Source: Clavaria fumosa
Taxonomy: Eukaryota > Basidiomycota > Agaricomycetes > Agaricales > Clavariaceae
Reading direction: 5' to 3'
DNA: 64,000 nt
Assembly (NCBI GenBank): GCA_951802425.1
Contig: OX637796.1
Span: forward strand, 2,852,001-2,916,000
Below are positions 34,853-46,320 of the stretch, one piece after another. The translations under genes and the position numbers were made by a program. Under the pieces are notes generated by a model. It made no database searches. It had not been told where the DNA came from and worked only from the letters and a program-made list of their open reading frames with translations. How positions within the stretch are numbered: the stretch's first letter is position 1; every line of letters begins with the position of its first letter.

Positions 34853-37592
34853 GCCACTTGCGAAGTGCCCGAATCACAGCCAAGAACTCCTTGTCATACA
34901 CATCATAGTTCTTCTCAGCTGCAGTGAGGGCCTTGGAGATATAGTCAACAACTCTCCAGGTTCCATCCGTCTGCTGCTGCGAGAGCACTCCACCAGTTGC
35001 CAGGTTGCTTGCATCTGTCTCTACCTTCCATCTCCCTTTGTCCTGAGGCAGAGCCAAGACCGGAGTCGATATGAGTGCCTGGCGGAGATCCCGGAAGGCT
35101 GCTTCCTCCTCCTCCTCCCATTTCCATGGAACATTCCCAGTCAGCCGGAAGAGTGGCTTTGCCCGGGCAGAAAGATTCGGGATGTGCCGGCGGAGGTAGT
35201 TCAGCATCCCATTGAACCTCTGGACATCCTTCACATTCTTAGGACGTGGCCAATCTCGGACTGCTGCACCCTTGGCCAGATCATGCTCTAGTCTGTTGTG
35301 GGAGATCTTCATCCCCAGGAAGATGATCTCACTCTTCTCAAACTCGCATTTACTGAGTTTGAGACACAACCCATTCTCTCCAAACTTCCTCAAGACCCGG
35401 TCCATCCAGTACCGGTGTGTAGCCAAGTCCTCTGCAAACACAATGACATCATCCACATAGGCCCTCACATGTCCTCCTGCAATCTCCTCCCTCAACACAT
35501 GATTCATGAAGCATTGGAAGGTAGCAGGGGCATTCTGCAGTCCAAACCACATGACAGCTGGTTCGAAGAGTCCATGGGGTGTCAGGAAGGCACAGCGGTG
35601 CTGGTGCTCGGGCCAGACCTGCATAGATGGGAAACCTCCCTTTGCATCAATCTTAGAGTAGATCGACGCTCCTTTAAGCACATCCACTGTGTCTCAGATG
35701 CGGGGGAGGGGGTACTTGTCCTTGATCAGGTGTGCATTCAGCCTCGAGTAGTCAATGATTGGCCGCAGTTTGTCCTTCTCATGTTTGAAGAAGAAGGGGC
35801 TGGCATACGGGGATTTTGAGGGCCGGATTCGTCCAGAAGCAAGCTGCTCATCCACCCAACAGTTCATCTCCACCATCTCCTGCCATGTCAAAGAATACAG
35901 CTTGGAGGAGAGGTGCTCAGGGTCCTTTTTGAACTCAATCTTAATATCAAAGTCTGGTTGGGAGCGGGGAAGTTCATCCCACTTTGCTTCACTAAACACC
36001 AAAGGGTAGCGGCTGGGCCAATTGGGGGTAGGGCCAGAGTTGGGAAAACGGGTGTCCAGAATACTCGTGGATGCGAGGGTACTCGTTTTCAGGGGTGCAG
36101 AGGCTCGAGGGGATGGGGAACACTGTGGGGGGCAGCGGGTAAGGCTCAGCTCTGCCTTCTGCCAGTCGATATCCGGGTTATGCCACTTGAGCCAGTCATG
36201 CCCAAGGATGACCTTGTGGGACTGGGTCTTTCCCAGCAGAAAGTGGATCCGCTCCTGGTGGTCACCAACTCTCACCAGCACCTCTATCCCATACTGGACC
36301 TTTCCATTCCTGTTCTGTGTCCCATCCACATTATACATGGTGATTGGGTTCAGCAGGAGAGATGGCTCCAGTCCCACTCCTTTCGCCCACTCCAAATCCA
36401 TGAAGCAGTTGGTGCACCCTGAGTCAACAAGGGCCTTCATTGTGGTCCCTTTGCCAGTGCTGAAAGCCTCCAAGTGCACCTGGATGGCTAGCTCTCATGG
36501 CACATGTTTCCGCACTTCTGGCTGCACTCTGGTTAGATGCTCTGCCAGTCTCACTTCCTCCTTCACCTCAGCCCCAATTCGGGTATGTCTCCGCTGCAAG
36601 ATAGTATATCGGGGTATACTTGCAGCAGGCACAGGGACGGAAAGGGGGCTGGCACACTTCTTCTCCCCAGTGGGAGTCCTCCTCTCTCTCTCACACAGCT
36701 CTATGCAGGCTCGGAGCCGTGCAATCTCTTTCTCATATCCCTCCGCCATTTGGGGGGCACATGGTGCTGCCCGGGTTTGGGCCCTTGGGACCTGCAGACG
36801 TGTATCAGGCAGGGGGCAGAAATGGACAGCATGGCCATTCTGGTGGCATCGGAAACAACATCTCTCATCAGCAGGGGCCCATCCTCGGGCCATGGCCACA
36901 TCTGGAGTACACAGCAGAGGGGTCACAAGAGGTCGCGAAACGGTCACGGCAGGTCGCAGTAGGGTCGCAGTGGGTTGCACGGGGGTCACAGTGGGTCGCG
37001 GTGTCCATTCCGTGAGTATCCCATCCAGTTGCCTTTGCTGGGCATCAAGCCTCTCAGCCAGCACCCTCCATTCTCCATATGTCTCTGGCATCGGGGAGAC
37101 ACCATAGATTCTCTCCACCAACCTCCTACTCAGGTTCAACTCCAGCCAATGGACTAGGATTCCTGAGTCCTTCTCTGCACTCAACTTCGCCCGTCGGAAC
37201 AGCATCTCGAATTTTGCGAAGAACTCTGGTGCTGTCATGGCACCCTGTTTCAGCCCTGCAATATCGGCAAGGGCAGTCGCACGGTCATTCGGGTCATAAA
37301 ATGCGTGCTTCATCTCCTCCACAAACTCTGCCCAGGTTCCGGCCTCGCCACTACCCAGGATCTCTTCCGCCTTCATATTCGCCCACTCCGCAGCGAATCC
37401 TTCTCCAGTAATTTTGCTCAGAGCAAGAAGGACCTTCACCAGGTCCACAGCATAGACAGTTGGGTTCGCCATAAACAGGAGGCGAAGGGATCGGAGGAAC
37501 GTACGGAAGTTCCTTTTCTGCCCATCAAAGGGGGCAACAGATAGGTCAAGCCTCATAGGTTGGGCTACAGGCGGGGCGACATGGTCTGCCAT
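34853..37592 (-). pseudogene. Gypsy B gag-pol, single frame, with nonsense changes
   Basis: Gag begins MADHVAPPVAQ (ATG at 37592) and carries the CCHC knuckle CFRCHQNGHAVHFC. Unlike family A, no stop or frame change separates gag from protease; the frame continues through PVPAASIPRYTILQRRHTR. TGA at about 36495 replaces the CGA of family A, and a second TGA at about 35691 again matches CGA of family A. Protease VDSGCTNCF and reverse transcriptase (YVDD at about 35460) are readable. The frame breaks off after FLAVIRALRKW. Confidence 0.85.
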
Positions 37593-38154
37593 CACAGGCC
37601 CTGGATGCTGTAAATAAAGTTCCAGGCCTTGGGCACTCAGGATTTCTTCGATCTCTTAACAGTCCTGTCCTCTTAGGCTGCTCTTCTGTGTACTTATGTA
37701 CCTATAGAACTCTTATTCTATGAAACTTTTGTTAACGTGGGGCCCAAATGGTGTCCCAGGTGGTTGCTCCACAACTCCTAATGAGTTGCCCGTGCGCCCT
37801 TCTGACAATGGTCACAGAGCAAGGGCCCTGTCCACTGGACCAGGAAACTACAGAAAGACTATGTAGGGGCCTTTCCTTGCCCTGTACACTACACAATTCA
37901 CTGGTACGTAGCTGTAAAACAAAGTTCCGGGCCTTGGGCACTCGGTATCACTTGGGGAGGGTCACAGTTGACTTCCTCCTGGTCTGGTCACGTGTATCTA
38001 CACACAGTAAAAATTTCGCGCGGTTCTGTTACACACCGCGGGCAGGGTAAAGGAGAAGAGGATGATAGGGGCTGAGCTGTGACAACGTGTCACAGTTTGA
38101 AATTAAGGGTCCAGGCTAGCCGGGTTAGGACACAGGGCTAGGGCGGACAGGCGG

Positions 38155-38165
38155 ATCTTAGTATT
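38155..38165 (-). promoter_or_regulatory. Putative self-priming primer-binding site, family B
   Basis: On the minus strand this reads AATACTAAGAT, 1 nt after the LTR end. Its exact 11-nt reverse complement ATCTTAGTATT lies in the LTR (38212-38222). It is the positional equivalent of the family-A site, with a compensated base change. Confidence 0.65.
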
Positions 38166-38166
38166 A

Positions 38167-38457
38167 TATCAGACTGGGTCTCACACAACTTAAGCGTAAG
38201 GTCATGACGACAATACTAAGATAAGGGGAAAAGAGTACAAAAAAGGAAAAGCGAAAGTACTTATAGCGAACGCTTCGGCACTTGCCGACTTTCCCACGCT
38301 CGGACCCTCAGATCACGTGATGCGCCCAGGCCCCAGGTCATGTGATCTTACATGATTACATAATCCGACCCAGCCACAGGTCATGTGACCTTCCAACAAC
38401 CCTCCCCAGTTTCTCCACAACTGCACTTTGGGATGGCTTACATAAGCAATCCTAACA
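38167..38457 (-). repeat. Gypsy family-B LTR
   Basis: 291 bp; minus-strand ends TGTTAGGATT...TCTGATA. It contains a TATA-like ctataagtac followed by the putative mRNA start. E-box-like CACGTG and its CATGTG derivatives occur, as in family A. Confidence 0.88.
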
Positions 38458-38601
38458 AATTGCCTGAGCTCAGGGCTCTTTCATGTTGGTGGGGAGAGTC
38501 GCTCTCTTGCATGAGAAAGTGGGTGCCGCAGCGACCTCACCAGCCACAGCCAGATGGTCTTGAGAGTTGAGTCCACAATTTCGCTGAGGATGCTGCGACA
38601 T
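38458..38601 (-). pseudogene. 5' part of the broken outer-element gene
   Basis: Minus-strand exon beginning after a good acceptor (tttttcccccctgcag at about 38615). ATG 38601 reads MSQHPQRNCGLNSQDHLAV and continues to a TGA at 38470-38472. The same frame then runs across the retroelement array boundary into the minus-strand exon at 22792. No family recognised. Confidence 0.4.
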
Positions 38602-38793
38602 TCGAGTCGGCTTGCTGCAGGGGGGAAAAAGGAAGAAAAGAAGCGACGCAAGCAAGCTTGCTGCTCTTTAAGTTATTCACCACCTCAGGGTCATGGGGAG
38701 GGATGTTGGTACAACATCACTTCAGGAACAGGTAAAAACCACTCCTTTACTGCTCATAGACCAACACATGTGATGTACAAACAAATCTCCTAG

Positions 38794-39424
38794 CTACTGA
38801 TAACTGAGTATCTCATGGAACATCTCCTTGTCCACAAAATTATTAATATAGAAGTCTTTTCCCAAGTCCATACTATTGTCCTTCGTCAGTGCAGGATCTG
38901 CATACTGTCCAAACTTAGGTACAAGCTGGACAACTTGTTGGATATCATGCAGGAGGAGAATGTCCCCCAATGGGGCATGATTGAAGCAGAACTGACAGGT
39001 AACAACAAACATGTCAATACCTGGCTCAGGAACATGGATCCGCTCGCCGTCTGGACCGTGTGCAACATGGTGATGGGAATACCGAAAATATTGGCCATAA
39101 AAGAGGAGAGGAGCATTTGCATTTGAGTGAGGCATGACTGGTTGGAAAATCATACAGACTTGCACGGCAATGTGAGCTGCACCTGTGGTGCAAAGTATCA
39201 ACATAAGAGACTTCGGATATTAGGAGGATTGATGCACCGGTGTATGAGGTAGAATTAATTATGTCAGATATATCCTGATCCACGGAAACAATAACAGTAT
39301 TGCAGCGGCTGTGAGGCAGCTTATCATCGGGGGGTAGAGCCTGCACAGTTGAAGAGGGGCATACAATTTCTGGGTCTTGGACCGATCTGCGCTGGATCTT
39401 GAGGTTGAACCAGATATTCAGTTT
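38794..39424 (-). pseudogene. C-terminal part of a Plavaka-like transposase
   Basis: Two exons on the minus strand: 39424 to about 39245 (KLNIWFNLKIQRRSVQDPE, VQALPPDDKLPHSRCNTV) and about 39190-38794 (AAHIAVQVCMIFQP, GIDMFVVTCQFC, NHAPLGDILLLHDIQQ, LVPKFG, DLGKDFYINNFVDKEMFH). The intron between them is GT..AG and phase-compatible. The order of motifs resembles the C-terminal region of agaricomycete Plavaka (CACTA-superfamily) transposases as I remember them. Upstream catalytic exons are absent; a MITE and other insertions lie there. It is probably the transposase of the outer TIR element. Confidence 0.55.
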
Positions 39425-39449
39425 CTGGAATGGAAGAGTAGCTAGGGTA

Positions 39450-40242
39450 CAGTGTAGACCCCAGTCCTTGATCCAGCCCCAGTCCTTGATTCATTTATGG
39501 CCCCATTAACCAAATTTGCTGTGATGCTTCTGAAAATTAAGGACAATAAATAGGAGCATACTATCCATATATGTACCAATTTTTATTCCTATCAGACCAG
39601 TCATTGTTGTTCAGTCACCTCACATACATGTGAATCTGGGAGAGTGTGGGTCCAATCAACTTTTGTGTGGGATTTTTGTCTCAAACTAAGTCAATTGTAT
39701 TGGATCTGACCTTATGATCCAATTGTATTGCATATTTTTAAAATCTTTGCCTCAGACATGACCATGTTTGGGCAAAATTTGATCCCAAAAAGTTGAGATC
39801 TTGTTGATTGGCAGATGAAGTGTGACAGAAACAAGATGCAACAAGCCATGCCACTTCATTGGTCTCAAGTTCCCTATTGCACTGGTGCTTCTCTCTTTTG
39901 CCAGACATGGTTGGACACACACTCTCACAGTCTGCCAAAAACATAAAAGCTTGACAGGCTCAAAATGCTAAAATGCAGAGGCATCTGATGAATCGTGTGA
40001 TGATTGAGTGGGTTGGTGACATGTCACACTGTCTCAAGGAGTGGGTTTATGTGACAATCAATACTCTGTTGTTCACTACAGGCTGACCACATAATAATAT
40101 TCCTTTGGGCCCCTCAGATTCTGAGAGAGGTACTCTAAGTCACTTTTCTGTGGATTGGACAACTCAATTTTAGAGCAGACATTGACTCTGATCAGGCAAC
40201 ATGTGTTTTCAAAGTTGTGGATCAAGGACTGGGTCTACACTG
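39450..40242. mobile_element. Tc1/mariner-like MITE (793 bp)
   Basis: Terminal inverted repeats of about 26 bp starting CAGTGTAGACCC (one extra C at the left end), flanked by TA on both sides (39448-39449 and 40243-40244). There is no transposase frame inside, so it is non-autonomous. It sits just upstream of the acceptor of the transposase remnant, probably in its intron. Confidence 0.8.
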
Positions 40243-40518
40243 TATAGCTTGTCATAGCTTGCCATAGCAGCTTAGTATCTATGCAGTGTGGTGTAGCTCA
40301 TGGTAGACTACACATACACCTGGAAATCATTGCATAGAAATGGAGGAATTCTTGTAGCAACACCTAGATATTATAGGGATCACATAGCAAGGGGTAGGAA
40401 GTCCTGTTTTCATCTTGTTTCCACATTTGCCACACTGGCCAATGTCCATGCCTGAAGACCTTCTCCCAGCTCACTCATTTTGCTTATGTAAGCGTCCCCA
40501 TGAGTCACATGCCCCATG
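40243..40518. other. Unassigned remnant between MITE and LINE
   Basis: 276 bp with short repeats such as catagcttg. No gene seen; probably decayed outer-element sequence. Confidence 0.35.
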
Positions 40519-41447
40519 TTTTTTTTTTTTTTTTTTTTTTTTTGAATCAGCATTTCTATACCGCAACATGTAGCTATGACAAAGACACGGTTGTACGTAT
40601 TGTACATGTGTATGTAGTGTGTTCGTGGCTTGGGTGTGTGGTAGTCTGTCGTGTGGTTTGTGGTTTGTATTGCCTTAATTCATGGCGGGTCTGGGGGTTC
40701 TGTCGGGTATGGTGTCTCTGACAGGTCAAGACCGGGAAGGCTTGGCAGATTTGGAGTTTCAGGGTTTCTTCCGGTGGATGTAAAGGCACCAGATTGTTGT
40801 AGGAATTTTGCTATTGCTAGGAGTCCCTTTGTGCCACTTAGAAGTATGTGTGGTGAGTGGTTGTAGTGTACTTCTGTTAGTATGTGTCGATGTTCGTCAT
40901 AGGTTTGGCAGTTATGAAATATATGATCTTGGTATCGCATCGCTGTAGGTAGCGTGTCTCCGCACGAGCATTCGGGCTCATGTGGGATGTTCATTCGTGC
41001 GTAGTACGGTGGGTTGTACCCATGCATCGTTCGGACTTGGGTGAGGCAGCTGAAAACCTCGGGTTCTTTTTCGAGTTGGGTGAAGACTCGCCCGGGTTTT
41101 GTTGATGGTGGGTCGAGGGCGTTTGCCTCTCCGAAAGCACCTGCGAACGGAGATTTTTTGATTAGTTCATTCCACTTGTGAGTGACAAGCTGGGATCGCT
41201 TCTCTGCGTGGTACGCGAGAGAGTCGGTGAAAAAACTGTCTTGCTTCTTGCGTCCTTGCTTCGCTAGTTTGTCCACTTTTTCATTGATTTCTATGCCTTT
41301 GTGTGCCAGTACCATTGTAGTGTTATGCTGTGTTCGTTGTTTGATAGGAACTGTCACGCGAGTTTTGTGAAGATCATGGATAGCGGTTGTGTTGGGTGGG
41401 CTTTGACGTCTGTGATGTTCTTTAGTGCTGATGAACAATCTGATAGA
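40519..41447 (-). mobile_element. 5'-truncated LINE (non-LTR retrotransposon) with poly(A) tail
   Basis: A 25-nt T run at 40519-40543 is the poly(A) tail on the minus strand. The frame 41447-40680 encodes an RNase H C-terminal part (AHKGIEINEKVDKLAKQG) and the usual trailing Cys/His motif (CSCGDTLPTAMRYQDHIFHNC). Reverse transcriptase and upstream regions are missing. The 5' end abuts copia gag sequence at about 41447, and the frame is continuous with it. Confidence 0.75.
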
Positions 41448-41855
41448 AAGTGAACAGTTCTCCAAAGTAGTAGTGCATGTCGATATCCATCTGGTTGTCA
41501 TGGTGAAACTTCTGTAACGCATCCCAGATATCTTTCGAAGTAGTACAGTGCTGGATATGGGGCCACTGGGATATCTCGCAACCATTGCGAATGATGCCGC
41601 AGGCTGCCCTATCCCTCGCGAAGCTGTGCACATTCGGCCTCTGTAAGAGGCACCCCCTCCTTTGCGACAGGGCTTTCAGGGCATGGTTCGGAGCCATCCA
41701 CCACCATCCAGAGATACTTGGATGTGAGCATGTTCTCCATGTGACCAGCCCATACTGCATAGTTCTGCCCATTAAGCTTAGTGAACTTGAAAGCATCGCC
41801 TGAGGAAGACATGTTGAATGAACCCGGCATGGGTCTCATAATCTCACAGCGGTGC
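41448..41855 (-). pseudogene. Truncated copia gag fragment (start of a second tandem copia copy)
   Basis: Nearly identical to 45940-46336: the first about 120 codons of copia gag (MRPMPGSFNMSSSGD, WAGHMENMLTSKYLWMV) directly downstream of the LTR at 41856-42173. It breaks off at the LINE junction. Confidence 0.85.
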
Positions 41856-42191
41856 TGGGAGGTTCATGCGATGAGTCGAACGTAATGTATTCAAGTGAAC
41901 AAGATACAAACTAACCTGGGAGGTTCACGCGATGAGTCGAACGTGAACTCTCCCTGGACTACAACGTAACAGTATATAAAGTGTAAGGGTGGGAGAAGCA
42001 GCTACGAAGTATCGCGGGATCTGCAAAAGGGATCTGCACACAAAGGTTATCAGAGGAAACAACAAGAAGAAAAGTAAGAGAATGAAGAAGACAAAGGTGG
42101 GAGCCAAAGCGGAGGGCGGCCGTCAAGGAAGCGCGAGCCGTACCTGAGGCCCGGCGGGCCCTCTTTCTTGTCACTCCCACTTGGCGAGGCG

Positions 42192-45100
42192 CTACTCCTC
42201 GACAATGCCCAAGGCCTTTCGGAATTTTTCGAACGCATCGCGCGGGAGCGGCTTGGTGAGGACATCGGCGAGCATGCGATGGGTTGGGCAAAACTGGAGC
42301 TCGATCTCAGAAGATGCGACATGCTCGTGAACGAAGTGGTGTCGTATGTCAATATGTTTGGCTCGAGAATGTGCAATAGGATGATGAGAGAGCGAGATGC
42401 ATCCTTGATTGTCTGCCCGGATGATTGTCGATGTCATCTGAGGGGATCCCAAGTCAGAAAGTAATGTCTGCAGCCAGATGGCCTCCTTGGTCGCAGACGC
42501 GGATGCCATGTACTCAGCCTCGATGGTGGACAACACAACCATGGGCTGTTTTTTTGAAGACCAGGATACTGTACCGCCAGCAACATCGAAGACAAATCCT
42601 GTGATAGAGCGACGATCGTCTAGGTCTTGAGCCCAGTCTGAGTCCGTCCAGCCGACGATGTCCATGCCGTCGTTTTTTCCACCAAGGACGAGACTGTAGG
42701 CGATCATTCCCTTAAGGTAACGAAGGATGCGTTTGAGAGCGATGAGGTGGGGTTTTCCAGGATTGGCACCAAACTGCGCACACACGCCGGTCGCGTACTG
42801 GATGTCTGGGCGGGTGTGCGTAGCGTAGAGTATACCACCGAGGCACTCGAGGTAGCGGAATCCCCCAGAAAAAACATCATACAATTTTTGTTCCTCCGCG
42901 TTGGATGGACTATGCGCGGTGGTGAGTCTGTCCTTGATGACGGCTGGCATTGCGACAGGCATGGAATTTTCCATGTCATGCCATGTGAGTAGTGCCTGGA
43001 GGTAAGCAGTCTGGTCCAATCGGATCGTTCGTGCAACGCGGTCACGACAGACCCGGACCCCCAGAATGTGTTTCAGCTCTCCTAGATCAGTGATCGGAAA
43101 CACTTTCCCTAGTTCTGATTTGAACCACATCACCCCTTGAATAAGCGGCGCAGCAACGGCCATATCATCGATGTACATGTATACGAGCACAATTACCTCC
43201 ACCTTTCCGTTCGTATGCTTTGTATAAAGACACTCATCGGCAGAGCTGCTGGCGAATTCGAGCTTTTTCATGACCCTGTCTAGCTTCAACTTCCATTGTT
43301 GTCCTGCTTGTTTCAGGCCATAGAGCGACCTTCATAAACGCCAGAGGTGCTGGTCGTCATTTTTCGTGTGTATACCATCCAGTGGTTCAATGTATAGTTC
43401 TTCACCAAGATCTCCCTGTAGGTAAGCACCAACGACATTGACCTGATGAAGCTCCCAGTTCTCCCTCACCGATAGCGCTAGGAGGGTGCGGAGTGTTGTG
43501 AGGCGGGCAACAGAGGAAAAGGTGTGCTCGAAGTCCTGCCCAGGAATTTGTGAGTAACCTTTCGCAACGATCCTTGCCTTGTATTTGACAATGTTTCTGT
43601 CACCATCGCGTTTCGTCTGGAAGACGATGCGACTTCTGATAGGCTTACGACCGTCCGGCACACTTGGTACCCACTCAAAAGTCCCGGATGACCTCAACTG
43701 CTCCAACTCAGCCTCTATAGCCTTCTCCCACTGCTTCGCATGCACCGTCTTCATGGCCTCTCAGTAAGTGAGCGGGTCCCCTGTGGTGACGACTAGGGCA
43801 TGCCGGGCTGACGGAGAAGATTGATTGATTGCAGCTTCGACCTCGTCTTCAGTAGCCGCAATGCCGAATCTCGCCAGAGCCTTGCGTATGTGGGAGGGTT
43901 GATCACGGACAGCGGGCGGGCCTTGGTCCTCCTCGCCCATGGACTCGAAAACTGTAGGTACGTCCTCCTGGTCTTTTGGGTCGTCCGCCAACTCACAATC
44001 ACCCTCATCAGCTACTACTTCTGTCACTGCCACTTGCTCGTCATCGGCATGTGTCGCTATCGCCGGCGTGACAGCTGTGGGCGCTGTTTTACTGTTATTT
44101 GGATCTTCAACCACATTTAGGTCTGACAGGGACTCGTCCTCGACAAAGCGAACATCCCTCGACGTTACCAACTCCCTCGTGTCAACGTCCTCAAGCCGAT
44201 ATCCCTTAGTCTCATTGGCCCACCAGCCCAACATGCGACACCTCACCGCCGTCGCCTCCAGTTTGCCCCCACGCACCTTTTTGGGGATGTTTGCGTAGGC
44301 AGTCGATCCAAAGACTCGAAGGTGCGACAGACTGGGCTTCCGACCCGTCCAAGCTTCGTGGGGGACGGCGTCGGGGATACTGGAAGTGGGTGAGAGGTTA
44401 CGAATATGAACAGCGTACATTAGTGCCTCGCCCCAGTATCGTAGATCCATTTTGCTAGAGTGAAGCATGCACCATACCATCTCCAGGCAGGTTGCAATCG
44501 CACGCTCAGCAATACCGTTCTGTTCCAGTGTATATGGGGTTGTTGTCTCGTGTACAATTCCATTTCGCTTGCAAAGGTCGTCGACAACGGAATTGACGAA
44601 CTCCGTCCCGTTATCGGTGTGTATTTTCTTTACCTTCAGCCCAAATTGTCGCTCAAGGAGTGCGATTATTTCTTTCATGGCAGCTGCTGTGTCCGTCTTC
44701 CGTTCTAGTAAGTGGCAGATGATATATCTGGAGCTCGCCTCAATGACGATGAGAGCATACTGCATCCCAGACCAGGTTGCAATAGACATAGGCCTGGTGA
44801 GATCAACGGCCAAGAGCTCCATCTTCTCATACTTGGTTTCACTAACTTTTGGGAATGGCAGTCGATGCGATTTTCCCAAGGCGCACCCCTCACAGACGTG
44901 GTCAAAGTCATTTGGCCCAGACAGAGTAAGCCCGTGGACTAACCCGTTGTGAGCTAGCTTCCTAACTGCGTCGTGGTGCAGGTGGCCAAGTCGCCAGTGC
45001 CAGAGGCGCAGACTACCGCTTGCTGCAGCATAAGCCGCTCCACTCATGCTTGGTTCGGCATCCAGGTGGTAAAGGCCTGAGTCGAGCCTTGCAGTGAACA

Positions 45101-45194
45101 AACCCTCGCCATCCATCATCACGGAGATGCCATCGCGGACACTTCGGTACATGGCGCCCACACTCTGGAGGGACCCAAGGCTAACTAAGTTCAT
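42192..45194 (-). pseudogene. Copia pol (integrase, RT, RNase H) with in-frame stops
   Basis: Integrase part 45194-43761 (HHDAVRKLAHNGL, CEGCALGKSHRLPF, IHTDNGTEFVN, the ENGIAER region read as EQNGIAER). Stop at 43761. RT part 43754-43332 (KTVHAKQWEKAIEAELEQL, KARIVAKGYSQ, LHQVNVVGAYLQGDL), stop at 43332, then 43289-42192 (VYMYIDDMAVAA, WTDSDWAQDLDDRRS, VVLSTIEAEYMA, VLTKPLPRDAFEKF). The MYIDD motif is the copia RT active site. Two stops interrupt an otherwise colinear frame. Confidence 0.85.
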
Positions 45195-45359
45195 CCCTAA
45201 GCGGGGAACATGCAGAACGTCGTGGAGTACGACCTTGCGGGGTCCGTCAGCAGACGCAAGCTGGAGGGCGATGCTCCCACGTCCCTCAACAGGTATGTCT
45301 CACCTGTATCCCACTGAAACAGTATCTCCATGTGACAATTGATAAGACTCGAACCGTCC

Positions 45360-46320
45360 TTATTCGCAGAACATATGTCCAGTAGTGCTGGTGTCCAAGA
45401 TTGTCCCGGTGCACCCTCGAGAGTCTGTCGCCACATAAACGTGCCCGGTCTCACGTGTAGTAAGTTCCTGATTCTGACTGACAGCTGTATTCGCTGATTT
45501 CCCTGTCAAAGATTGACTATTGCCTGCCTTTCGCTTGTCATCTTCGCACTGCAGACACTTGTTAACCCAATGGCCTAGGTGTTTGCAATACCGGCACTCG
45601 TCAGTGGGCTTTGGGTCCCTAGACTGGTTCCCCTTCCCCTTTCGCGTCTTCTCGGAGGTAAATAGCGCCATCACACCTCCGGACTTGTTGCGTATGTGGC
45701 GGTTCGCCTCCACCTGGAGCATCGAACTGACACCATTGGCCGTCAGAGGCTTTATGCTGAGCAACTGAACCTTTAGTACTTCCCAAGCCGGGGTCTTCAG
45801 CAGAGAGAGCGCCAGGGCATGGGCAATGTAGATGTCGGGGATTGTCTCGCCCATCAAGTTAATCCTATGCTGTAAGTCCCACAAGGCTGCAATATGGTTT
45901 GCCATAAGAGTCCCCTCAATGTACTTTCGAGTGAACAGTTCTCCAAAGTAGTAGTGCACGTCAATATCCATCTGGTTGTCATGGTGAAACTTCTGTAACG
46001 CATCCCAGATATCTTTTGAAGTAGTACAGTGCTGGATATGGGGCCACTGGGATATCTCGCAACCATTGCGAATGATGCCGCAGGCTGCCCTATCCCTCGC
46101 GAAGCTGTGTGCATTCGGCCTCTGTAAGAGGCACCCCCTCCTTTGCGACAGGGCTTTCAGGGCGTGGTTCAGAGCCATCCACCACCATCCAGAGATACTT
46201 GGATGCGAGCGTGTTCTCCATGTGACCAGCCCATACTGCGTAGTTCTGCCCATTAAGTTTAGTGAACTTGAAAGTGTCACCTGAGGAAGACATGTCGAAT
46301 GAACCCGGCGCAGGTCTCAT
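45360..46320 (-). pseudogene. Copia gag and protease start
   Basis: Begins MRPAPGSFDMSSSGD just inside the 5' LTR. It contains the zinc knuckle CRYCKHLGHWVNKC and the protease-like LDTSTTGHMFC before the frame ends; a short offset frame (45197-45454) overlaps the end. Together with the pol stops this marks the copy as defective. Confidence 0.8.

Larger units (their letters stand above)
34853..38457 (-). mobile_element. Ty3/gypsy family B, truncated, opposite orientation
   Basis: Minus-strand element with 5' LTR at 38167-38457, leader 37593-38166, and gag-pol down to 34853, where it stops abruptly inside RNase H against the family-A LTR. Integrase, chromodomain and 3' LTR are missing. Confidence 0.88.

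Noticed and set aside
22788..38462. Target duplication around the whole gypsy array
   Set aside because: cagag on the left and aattg on the right do not match; the ends are LTRs of different families.
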